Assembly (NCBI GenBank): GCA_900765125.1
Contig: CAAFQL010000026.1
Location: 1 to 19,004 of the forward strand
Reading direction: 5' to 3'
Source of the DNA: Oscillospiraceae bacterium
Lineage (GTDB): Bacteria; Bacillota; Clostridia; Oscillospirales; Ruminococcaceae
DNA length: 19,004 nucleotides
Shown here: piece after piece, positions 13,422 through 19,004 of the stretch
How positions within the stretch are numbered: the first letter of the stretch is position 1
Layout of the letters: the number at the start of each line of letters is the position of its first letter
The notes under the pieces: generated by a model
Told to the model about the DNA's origin: nothing
Seen by the model: the letters and a program-made list of their open reading frames with translations, nothing else
The model's database searches: none
Made by a program: the position numbers and the translations under genes

Positions 13422-15293
13422 CTATACTACCGGATTTACAGGAAGCGAACAATTTTGAATTATGTACTGTATGATCACAGTTACATCAACTATGCTGATC
13501 CTGCCATCAAGATAGCAGTCGGCATTTGCTGCGGCAGTGTTATTAAGAGAAATTGCTCCTGTAAGTGCTTTGTGTATAAGGACTACATCAGACATATCTA
13601 CTTTTCCGTCAAGGTTTGCATCGCCGTACGCTGTAACAAAAGCAGGGTCGATATTGTTAATGCTTTCAGTACTCTGATCAGCAGCAATAATTACCTTTTC
13701 AAGATACTCAGCCCTGCAATATCCTATAGTATCTTTCCATGAAACATTATACCAGTCGCCATCTGATGAAATTACGAAAACTTCGGTGTTATTTGGTATC
13801 TGTGCAAGGATCTTTGCGTTCATGCTGCTTTCTGCACGAAGATTCAGATAGGAACCATCAGTTATTACACGATATGCTCCTGCCTTGTCAGTCTTATCAG
13901 AAGGAGAAGGTGTTGTTGTTTCTGCGTTGGATATTGTGGTCAGTACTGTTTCTGTGGTAGTTTCTGCAAATGTTGTGCTTGTCTCTGGTTCTGTATTTTC
14001 TGCTGAAACATTAGTCTCAGCAGAGGCTGTTGTTTCTATTACCGTTTCTGTTGTAGTTTTTGTCGTGACAGGGCTTTCATCTGACTTTTCAAGATAAGCC
14101 AAAGCACAATAGCCTGTATTATTCTTCCATGTAACAGCTGCCCATTCATTGTTTGCAGAGGTTACGGTTACTTCTGATCCATCGGGAATCTGTGCTACAA
14201 TATCAAATGTCATTCCTGTTCCTGCACGCATATTGAGATATGATCCCCCTGCTGATACGATATATTTTCCTGCATTTTCTTCTGAAAGCGGCAGTGATGT
14301 GGTAGTTGTCACAGAAGTTGTTTCAGAAGTTTCAGGTATAGTGGTCGAAACTGTATCTGTACTCTGTGAAGCAGGTGTCAGATATTCCATGCTGCAATAA
14401 CCGCTGATACCGTTATATACAACGCTTGCCCAGCTGCCGTCTGATTCAATAACCTGAACCTCGCTGCCGTTCGGTATTCTGTCAATTATGGCAGATGATG
14501 TGCTCGAAGCTGCTCTCAGATTAAGATCTCCGCTGCCTGTAGTTACAATATAAGTTCCTGCTGCATCAGCTGTTCCACTGAATGCTGGAAGAGTTGTATT
14601 TATTGCAGGGGAAGAAGTACCTGTTGCAAAATAAAATGTGAGATATGCTCGCAGTTTCAAGTATTCTGAACCTGCATCTGACCAATAATTAAGGTCATCA
14701 TATGTTTTCCAGTCGCCTGAACGTGTAGTCTGACGCTTAGAACCTGCACCTGGGTCATAAACAAGTACACAGTTTGTCGCACTGTCGTAGTCTACAATTG
14801 AAATAAAATGATTGTGTACAAGGCCAACAGCTACTTCACCTTGTGAAAGCTTTGAAACAAGAGTATTCCATGCGGAATCATATGCTTCCGGTGTTGCAGG
14901 ATAACTGCTGCCTACATATCCGTCAAATCCGATATGTGTGTCAAGCTGGAAGCCATAGGTGCTGCCGAATTTTGCCGCTGCATCAGGCGCAATTGAAAAG
15001 CTTGAGCCTACGCCCCAGATATACTCATTCTCACTGCCCCAGTCAGCAACAGAGTAAATATCCATTGTGTTTCCTGTAAGATAGCGCACAGCGTTTATGA
15101 TAGCAAATGCACCGCATCCGCTGTCACCTAAGGTTCCGTCTCCATAAGGATAACTTCCCCATTCTGAATCATATTGCTGTAGTACTGCATCACCTGCATT
15201 GGCTTTGGACGTTGTTCCGAAGATTATTCCAGAGGTCAGCAGTAAAGCCGCAGCTGCAATAACTGAAATTATTTTTCTTGCTTTTGATCTCAT
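13422..15293 (-). CDS. Secreted C39-like cysteine peptidase with three SH3b domains and a C-terminal type I dockerin
   Basis: I start at the ATG at 15293 (623 residues), with AAAGGAAG just upstream. The frame is open to 15479, but the promoter -10 (15385-15390) lies inside that extension and only the internal start exposes a signal peptide (basic MRSKARK, hydrophobic core, likely cleavage after ANA33). Domains: a C39_2-like peptidase at about 34-225, with Cys60 in GDSGCGAFA, His162 in VHNHFISIVDYD and Asp180 in VYDPG; SH3b repeats at about 245-305, 341-402 and 471-532 (for example SYLNMRAG...IPDGSEV); Thr/Ser/Glu linkers between them; a dockerin at 555-615. The first dockerin calcium loop is complete (DANLDGKVDMSD); the second has Tyr at the third ligand position (DCYLDGRISIVD). 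Probably incorporated into a cellulosome or cell-wall complex; SH3b domains often bind peptidoglycan. Substrate unknown. Confidence 0.9.
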   Translation of the reverse strand: MRSKARKIISVIAAAALLLTSGIIFGTTSKANAGDAVLQQYDSEWGSYPYGDGTLGDSGCGAFAIINAVRYLTGNTMDIYSVADWGSENEYIWGVGSSFSIAPDAAAKFGSTYGFQLDTHIGFDGYVGSSYPATPEAYDSAWNTLVSKLSQGEVAVGLVHNHFISIVDYDSATNCVLVYDPGAGSKRQTTRSGDWKTYDDLNYWSDAGSEYLKLRAYLTFYFATGTSSPAINTTLPAFSGTADAAGTYIVTTGSGDLNLRAASSTSSAIIDRIPNGSEVQVIESDGSWASVVYNGISGYCSMEYLTPASQSTDTVSTTIPETSETTSVTTTTSLPLSEENAGKYIVSAGGSYLNMRAGTGMTFDIVAQIPDGSEVTVTSANNEWAAVTWKNNTGYCALAYLEKSDESPVTTKTTTETVIETTASAETNVSAENTEPETSTTFAETTTETVLTTISNAETTTPSPSDKTDKAGAYRVITDGSYLNLRAESSMNAKILAQIPNNTEVFVISSDGDWYNVSWKDTIGYCRAEYLEKVIIAADQSTESINNIDPAFVTAYGDANLDGKVDMSDVVLIHKALTGAISLNNTAAANADCYLDGRISIVDVTVIIQYIIQNCSLPVNPVV

Positions 15294-15384
15294 TACTCTT
15301 TCTTCCTTTCTCATGAAGTGAATATTAACCTTTGATTTAATGTCAATTTGAAACCTTTTGTAATTATTTTGTAACTTACTGAGT

Positions 15385-15413
15385 ATTATATCATATTTTT
15401 CTTCCAAAGTGAA
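15385..15413 (-). promoter_or_regulatory. Promoter of the dockerin-peptidase gene
   Basis: On the minus strand TTCACT (15413-15408) and TATAAT (15390-15385) are 17 bases apart, with TG one base ahead (extended -10). The leader is about 85 bases. Its position supports the start codon at 15293 rather than the upstream in-frame ATGs. Confidence 0.75.
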
Positions 15414-15621
15414 CCCGTTTTTTAAAACTTTGGCAAGCTGTTGCAAATATAATATTTTTCCACAGACAAACTTATACATAATGTAGTGGATAAAATATTA
15501 AAATCATTTTTTAAAGTTGCCTGAATTGATGTAAGATGTTTTTATATTGCAGTATTTATCAAAGACGGTAGTTTGCAGATGTATGCATTTGTATAAAACA
15601 GCAGTTTTCATAGTGGTAATA

Positions 15622-15660
15622 TGTAGCAAATTAACAAAAAAGTGTGTAGCGAAATAAACA
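15622..15660. repeat. Direct repeat just upstream of the ldh promoter
   Basis: TGTAGCAAATTAACA (15622-15636) and TGTAGCGAAATAAACA (15645-15660) are alike apart from one inserted base and one substitution, and start 23 bases apart. The second copy ends 3 bases before the -35. The spacing and position suggest a regulator binding site (inference). Confidence 0.5.
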
Positions 15661-15663
15661 CCC

Positions 15664-15692
15664 TTGCAAAGTCCTAAAGATTATGTTATAAT
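15664..15692 (+). promoter_or_regulatory. Promoter of the lactate/malate dehydrogenase gene
   Basis: TTGCAA (15664-15669), 17-base spacer, TATAAT (15687-15692) with TG one base ahead (TGTTATAAT). The same TTGCAA-17-TATAAT form is used by asnB. The leader is about 88 bases. Confidence 0.85.
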
Positions 15693-15706
15693 GAATGTGA
15701 TACAAT

Positions 15707-15728
15707 GTGCCAGAAATCTGGAAGGCAC
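15707..15728 (+). other. Hairpin in the ldh leader
   Basis: GTGCC (15707-15711) can pair with GGCAC (15724-15728); a competing inner stem CCAG/CTGG (15710-15713 with 15718-15721) overlaps it. A second weak stem GAGT/ACTC follows (15729-15732 with 15744-15747). These lie close to the predicted 5' end of the message and may affect stability. I do not recognise a riboswitch. Confidence 0.35.
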
Positions 15729-15787
15729 GAGTGTTAATAATGTACTCATTTATATAATTCTACAAAGATGTTAGGAGGAAACAAAAA

Positions 15788-16747
15788 GTGAACGAAGTAA
15801 AAAAAGGTAAAAAGGTAACGATTCTGGGTGCTGGCAACGTTGGTGCATCTATCGCATTTTCTATGGCAATAAAGGGCCTTTGCTCTGAGATGGTCATTGT
15901 TGATATTAACAAGGCTAAGGCTAAGGGTGAGGCTATGGATATTATGCAGGGGAATTCATTCTATCCGGCTTGTGTTGTAAGAGACGGTGATTATCCTGAC
16001 TGTGAAGGTTCTGATCTGGTAATCATCACTGTTGGTATAGCAAGAAAGCCGGGGCAGTCCCGTCTTGATCTGTGTAAGGTAAATGCAGGTATTATTGCTT
16101 CTGTAATGCCTCAGATAACAAAGTATGCTCCGGATGCGTGCTATATTATTGTAAGCAACCCTGTTGATGTTCTCACATACGAGGCTCTTAAGGTTTCCGG
16201 TCTTAAGCCATCTCAGATCATTGGTTCAGGTACGGTTCTCGATTCATCTCGCCTTCGTGCTTGTCTGGCTGACCACGCTAAGGTAAGCGCAAAGAATGTA
16301 CATGCTTATGTTCTTGGTGAACACGGCGACTCTTCAATGGTACCGTGGAGTCTGGCTTCAGTTTGCGGTATGCCTTTTGAGGATTACTGCAAGAATGTAA
16401 GCGATCTTGGCAATAAGGATGCTATTGTTCAGGAAGTCAGAGAAGCTGGTGCAGAGGTTATCAAGTGCAAGGGCGCAACATATTATGCAATTGCTCTTTC
16501 TGTAAGCATGATCGCAGAGGCTATTCTCCGTGATACTAAGACGGTTCTTACCGTATCTGCATATCAGGACGGCAGCCGTTACGATGGCGTTGAGGATGTT
16601 TGTCTTAGCCTTCCGTGCGTAGTTGGTGCGGCAGGTATTGAGCGTGAGATCACACCTCCGCTGAATGATAATGATCTTGCAGCTCTCCGTAAGAGCGTTC
16701 AGGCTCTGCGTACTGTAATTGACGCTATGCAGGCTGACGCTGAATAA
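15788..16747 (+). CDS. ldh: L-lactate dehydrogenase family enzyme (lactate or malate dehydrogenase)
   Basis: NAD-dependent 2-hydroxyacid dehydrogenase, 319 residues, usual family length, cytoplasmic, regenerating NAD in fermentation. It starts at GTG with AGGAGG at 15773-15778, 9 bases upstream. Visible are GAGNVG at 14-19, Asp39 ending beta-2 (NAD rather than NADP), the mobile loop ARKPGQSRLDL at 85-95, NPVDVLTYEA at 124-133, LDSSRLR at 151-157 with the Asp152/Arg155 pair, and the catalytic His179 in GEHGDSS. The position that separates classical LDH (Gln102) from malate dehydrogenase (Arg102) is Arg86 here, while GATYYAIAL at 229-237 is LDH-like. The substrate could therefore be pyruvate or oxaloacetate, and the symbol ldh is provisional. 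A strong promoter and its own terminator flank this single-gene unit; codon use suggests high expression. Confidence 0.9.
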   Translation: MNEVKKGKKVTILGAGNVGASIAFSMAIKGLCSEMVIVDINKAKAKGEAMDIMQGNSFYPACVVRDGDYPDCEGSDLVIITVGIARKPGQSRLDLCKVNAGIIASVMPQITKYAPDACYIIVSNPVDVLTYEALKVSGLKPSQIIGSGTVLDSSRLRACLADHAKVSAKNVHAYVLGEHGDSSMVPWSLASVCGMPFEDYCKNVSDLGNKDAIVQEVREAGAEVIKCKGATYYAIALSVSMIAEAILRDTKTVLTVSAYQDGSRYDGVEDVCLSLPCVVGAAGIEREITPPLNDNDLAALRKSVQALRTVIDAMQADAE

Positions 16748-16766
16748 TTATTTTAACATGGTTTTT

Positions 16767-16798
16767 ATGCAGCGATTATGTTTTTATGGTCGCTGCAT
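16767..16798 (+). terminator. Terminator of ldh
   Basis: ATGCAGCGA (16767-16775) pairs perfectly with TCGCTGCAT (16790-16798) around a 14-base loop; the T-rich sequence TATTTATTTT follows. It lies 19 bases after the ldh stop. Confidence 0.8.
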
Positions 16799-16848
16799 TA
16801 TTTATTTTAATGGGGTAATATAGTTGATTTTAAAGGGCGTGATAACGC

Positions 16849-17589
16849 TTGTCGGATAAGCTGAGATTGTTAGCCGCCATTGGCGTTATGATTTTATGCG
16901 CTGGTATATTCATAAGGATATTTACGACGGAACAGGATTACAGTCAGGCAGACAGAACGATACAGTTTAATACTGAACTGTCGGAAATATCAATATTTCC
17001 GGAAATGATTACGACTACTGCTACAGAAATTACTACAAAAATTACGGAAACAAAAGAAATAAAAGAAACGGAGACAGTATTTGAATCATCTGAATGTGCA
17101 GATACAGTGATAGTGGAATTCCCCATTGAACTGAATACTGCTACTTTTGAAGAATTTATGGCGCTTCCTGGAATAGGTGAGACTATTGCCGGAAATATTA
17201 TTGCCTACCGTGAAGCAAACGGCGGATTTTATAATAGACAGGAGCTTTTGAATATAAGCGGTATAGGTGAAGCTAAGTTTCAGCTTATATACGATCTGGT
17301 GTACATTTATAATGAAAGTGAATATATCGAAGAGGAAGAAGAGGAAATTATCCCTACGGAAGAAGATACATATTTTGAAGAAGTTATTCCGATACTTGAT
17401 GTAAATGTGGCTACGGTTGAGGATTTTGCAAAGCTGCCCGGTGTTGATATGGAACTTGGAGAGAGAATAGTTGCTTTTCGTGAGGAAATAGGTGGATTTG
17501 TAAATACTCTGGAACTTTGCTATGTTGATGGAATGACGGATAGTTTGTATGTGTCGATACGCCAATATCTCATGTGTGAAACGACGTAA
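16849..17589 (+). CDS. Membrane-anchored protein with two helix-hairpin-helix (ComEA-like) domains
   Basis: 246 residues, starting at TTG (16849) with AAAGGG about 11 bases upstream. The start is supported because it gives a basic N-terminus (DKLR) before a single hydrophobic helix at about 7-24, an N-terminal signal anchor. After a Thr/Glu-rich linker comes a ComEA-type HhH unit at about 93-153 (LNTATFEEFMALPGIG...NGGFYNRQELLNISGIG). An acidic linker (EEEEEE, 161-166) leads to a second, diverged HhH unit at 184-243 (VNVATVEDFAKLPGVD...IGGFVNTLELCYVDGMT), in which the GIG hairpins are GVD and GMT. ComEA proteins bind DNA outside the membrane during competence. The first unit should bind DNA by family knowledge; the second may not. 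No other competence genes are nearby, so a role in DNA uptake is only a suggestion. Confidence 0.82.
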   Translation: MSDKLRLLAAIGVMILCAGIFIRIFTTEQDYSQADRTIQFNTELSEISIFPEMITTTATEITTKITETKEIKETETVFESSECADTVIVEFPIELNTATFEEFMALPGIGETIAGNIIAYREANGGFYNRQELLNISGIGEAKFQLIYDLVYIYNESEYIEEEEEEIIPTEEDTYFEEVIPILDVNVATVEDFAKLPGVDMELGERIVAFREEIGGFVNTLELCYVDGMTDSLYVSIRQYLMCETT

Positions 17590-17721
17590 TATCGGACTAA
17601 TGCCTTTAACCGTTTTGTAATTTTTAGACGAAAAGCGGGCTATATAATAGTTAAATTAAACAATTTTTTCTTGTTGAATCTGTATTGAATGCCTAAAAAT
17701 GATGAATGAATGAAATACCTC

Positions 17722-17750
17722 TTGACTTTAATGCGAAATTAGTGTATATT
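17722..17750 (+). promoter_or_regulatory. Promoter of the solute-binding lipoprotein gene
   Basis: TTGACT (17722-17727), 17-base spacer, TATATT (17745-17750). The start would be near 17757, giving a leader of about 112 bases with two hairpins and AGGAGG at 17854-17859. Confidence 0.75.
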
Positions 17751-17764
17751 TAATTTGTCAAAGG

Positions 17765-17803
17765 TTGCTGCAGAGTAAAGGGTATCCTGCGCCCTGTAAG
17801 CAA
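17765..17803 (+). other. First hairpin in the solute-binding protein leader
   Basis: TTGCT (17765-17769) pairs with AGCAA (17799-17803) and, beyond a 6-base bulge, TA and AGGG pair with CCCT and TA nearer the loop. It sits close to the predicted 5' end of the transcript. I recognise no known RNA family. Confidence 0.4.
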
Positions 17804-17812
17804 ATAATGCCA

Positions 17813-17843
17813 ATTATATTATTCCGTTTAGAAATAATATAAT
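17813..17843 (+). other. Second, perfect 11-bp AT hairpin upstream of the ribosome site
   Basis: ATTATATTATT (17813-17823) is perfectly complementary to AATAATATAAT (17833-17843), with a 9-base loop. It ends 10 bases before AGGAGG. A leader stem here could stabilise the message of a highly expressed gene or, at low temperature, limit ribosome access (inference). Confidence 0.5.
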
Positions 17844-17868
17844 ATATAATTTAAGGAGGAAATTTCCA

Positions 17869-19004
17869 ATGAACAATCTGAAGAAGACACTGGCACTCGT
17901 AGCTGCACTGGCTATGACTGCTACAGCATTCGTAGGATGCGGTGGCAAGGAAGAAGCTTCCACATCTGAATCCGCTACAGAGGCTGCTACAACAGCTGCT
18001 GAAGAATCTGAAGAATCATCCGCTCCAGAAGAGTCTGAAGCTCCTACTGAAGAAAGCTCTGAAGCTGAAGCTCCAGCTGAAGCTGAAGTACCAGCTCTGG
18101 GTACACCTGATGGCACACTTGGCGAGGGCGGCGACGCTCTGACAATCCTGTGCTGGACAGAAGATGACCTGAGCTATATGTATGATGTAGTAGCTAACGC
18201 TTCCGGCATGGACAAGGCTAAGATGGTATACAAGAACGTAGGTGCAAACGGTACTGAAGCTAACGAAAAGTATGCTCAGGTATTCGCTTCTGGCGATGAT
18301 GTTGACCTGTTCTTCTGCGATGCTGACTGGAACAAGGCTTACCAGAACAATAATGAGTATTCTGCTCCTCTGTCTGCTGTAGGTATCACTGAAGATATGT
18401 ATGCAAATGCATATGACTACACAGTAGCAATGGGTAAGGATAACGATGGCGTTCTGAAGGGTGCTACATGGCAGGTTGCTGCTGGTGGTTATGCTTACAG
18501 AACAGATCTCGCTGAAGAGTACCTCGGTATCACAACTCCTGAGGATATGCAGGCTGCTGTTTCTGACTGGGATACATTCTGGGCAACAGCTGCTACAGTA
18601 TATGAGAAGTCTGAAGGCGCAACAGCTATGGCTGACTCTGTTGACGGCGTTTGGAGAGCATACTCCAACGGTAACAGAACATCTGCTTGGGTTCAGGACG
18701 GCGCAATCACAGCTGACAACTCCAAGGCTTGCCTCGGTGACTTTATCTCCATGGCTAAGACAAACTATGATGCTGGCTACATCAGCACAGCTTCTCAGTG
18801 GACAGATGACTGGCTGCCACAGGGTATGAGCGCAGGTGCTCAGGCTAACAAGACATTCGGTTTCTTCTTCCCAACATGGTCTCTGGGTGCTGGTTCTCAG
18901 CTGTCTCAGGCTGAAGGTGAAGAGGGTGCAGAAGGTTCTACATACGGTCTGTACAACATCGTTGCTGGTCCTACAAGCTGGTTCTGGGGCGGTACATGGA
19001 TCTG
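17869..19004 (+). CDS. ABC-transporter extracellular solute-binding lipoprotein (sugar type), 3' end outside window
   Basis: The frame is open from the ATG at 17869 to the window edge: 378 residues so far, the rest missing. AGGAGG (17854-17859) lies 9 bases upstream. A signal peptide (MNNLKKTLALVAALAMTA) ends in lipobox FVGC with lipidated Cys24, followed by an acidic Ser/Ala/Pro/Glu linker to about residue 77. The mature domain opens with LTILCWTEDD and continues with KYAQVFASGDDVDLFFCD and, further on, WFWGGTW, as in family 1 substrate-binding proteins for sugars and oligosaccharides. Permease genes would be expected downstream, outside this window. Codon use is strongly biased (GCT, GGT, AAC, TAC, AAG, CTG) and more GC-rich than neighbouring genes, which fits very high expression rather than transfer. 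The bound sugar cannot be told from sequence. Confidence 0.9.
   Translation, partial: MNNLKKTLALVAALAMTATAFVGCGGKEEASTSESATEAATTAAEESEESSAPEESEAPTEESSEAEAPAEAEVPALGTPDGTLGEGGDALTILCWTEDDLSYMYDVVANASGMDKAKMVYKNVGANGTEANEKYAQVFASGDDVDLFFCDADWNKAYQNNNEYSAPLSAVGITEDMYANAYDYTVAMGKDNDGVLKGATWQVAAGGYAYRTDLAEEYLGITTPEDMQAAVSDWDTFWATAATVYEKSEGATAMADSVDGVWRAYSNGNRTSAWVQDGAITADNSKACLGDFISMAKTNYDAGYISTASQWTDDWLPQGMSAGAQANKTFGFFFPTWSLGAGSQLSQAEGEEGAEGSTYGLYNIVAGPTSWFWGGTWI

Larger units (their letters stand above)
15294..15787. other. Divergent intergenic region between the dockerin gene and ldh
   Basis: This 494-base AT-rich gap holds the leftward dockerin promoter (15385-15413) and leader, about 200 bases (15414-15620) in which I see nothing definite, a direct repeat (15622-15660), the rightward ldh promoter (15664-15692) and a structured ldh leader ending in AGGAGG at 15773-15778. 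I see no small ORF or known RNA class. Confidence 0.65.

Noticed and set aside
8525..15293. A cellulosome gene cluster spanning the GH5 and dockerin genes
   Set aside because: Unrelated genes and a tRNA lie between them, the GH5 protein has no dockerin and there is no cohesin or scaffoldin in the window.
15294..15479. 62-codon N-terminal extension of the dockerin peptidase
   Set aside because: The promoter -10 lies inside it, the AAAGGAAG ribosome site is next to 15293, and the extension would bury the signal peptide.
17086..17565. 159-codon frame antisense to the HhH protein
   Set aside because: It mirrors a clear HhH coding sequence and shows no domain of its own.
17610..17639. Possible terminator after the HhH gene
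   Set aside because: The pairing CCGTTTTGT with ACGAAAAGCGGG needs two bulges and no T-run follows.
17869..19004. Horizontal transfer of the solute-binding protein because of its distinct base and codon use
   Set aside because: The bias is toward codons typical of highly expressed genes and the gene has a native-looking promoter and leader, so expression level explains it better.
1..19004. CRISPR arrays, insertion sequences, prophage or toxin-antitoxin genes
   Set aside because: I looked for regularly spaced repeats, transposase motifs and small paired ORFs and saw none.

Overview
The window reads as chromosomal DNA of a low-GC Gram-positive Clostridia-type bacterium, most likely a fibre-degrading Ruminococcus or close relative. 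The grounds are strong AGGAGG-type ribosome binding sites and TTGACA/TATAAT-type promoters, AT-rich intergenic DNA, a type I dockerin on a secreted protein (the cellulosome plug-in module), a lipid-anchored GH5 endoglucanase, and Ser/Thr/Glu-rich linkers in the exported proteins. I see no phage genes, insertion sequences or CRISPR arrays. Most of it is ordinary core metabolism mixed with cell-surface and carbohydrate functions.

Layout. Positions 1-3800 (+): asparagine synthase (asnB), an HD-domain phosphohydrolase and aspartate carbamoyltransferase, ending in a strong bidirectional hairpin shared with the convergent operon. Positions 3849-7250 (-): a four-gene operon read leftward from a promoter near 7300, in the order small membrane protein, D-2-hydroxyacid dehydrogenase, proB, proA, with ATGA overlaps at two of the three junctions. 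Positions 7584-10672 (+): a phosphoglycosyl transferase and a GH5 cellulase lipoprotein with two copies of an accessory module. Positions 10938-11549 (+): a cytidylate kinase-like protein. Positions 11700-13022 (-): a membrane protein that aligns with SipW-type signal peptidases but appears to lack the catalytic residues. Positions 13281-13356 (+): tRNA-Thr(CGU). Positions 13422-15293 (-): a secreted C39-like peptidase with three SH3b domains and a dockerin. Positions 15788-16747 (+): an L-lactate/malate dehydrogenase family enzyme. Positions 16849-17589 (+): a membrane-anchored tandem helix-hairpin-helix (ComEA-like) protein. From 17869 to the window edge (+): a sugar-ABC-transporter-type binding lipoprotein, cut off by the window, with a structured leader and codon use typical of a highly expressed gene.

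How it fits together. The biosynthetic genes feed Asn, pyrimidine and Pro pools. The GH5 lipoprotein, the dockerin protein and the solute-binding lipoprotein fit a life of polysaccharide digestion at the cell surface followed by oligosaccharide uptake. The lactate/malate dehydrogenase fits fermentation. No cohesin or scaffoldin gene is present here, so the dockerin partner must lie elsewhere.

The most unusual items are the apparently inactive SipW-like protein with a long acidic, disordered cytoplasmic tail, and the aspartate carbamoyltransferase fused to only the zinc domain of the PyrI regulatory chain. The dockerin-bearing peptidase, the duplicated module in the cellulase and the Arg at the specificity position of the lactate/malate dehydrogenase are also worth checking.
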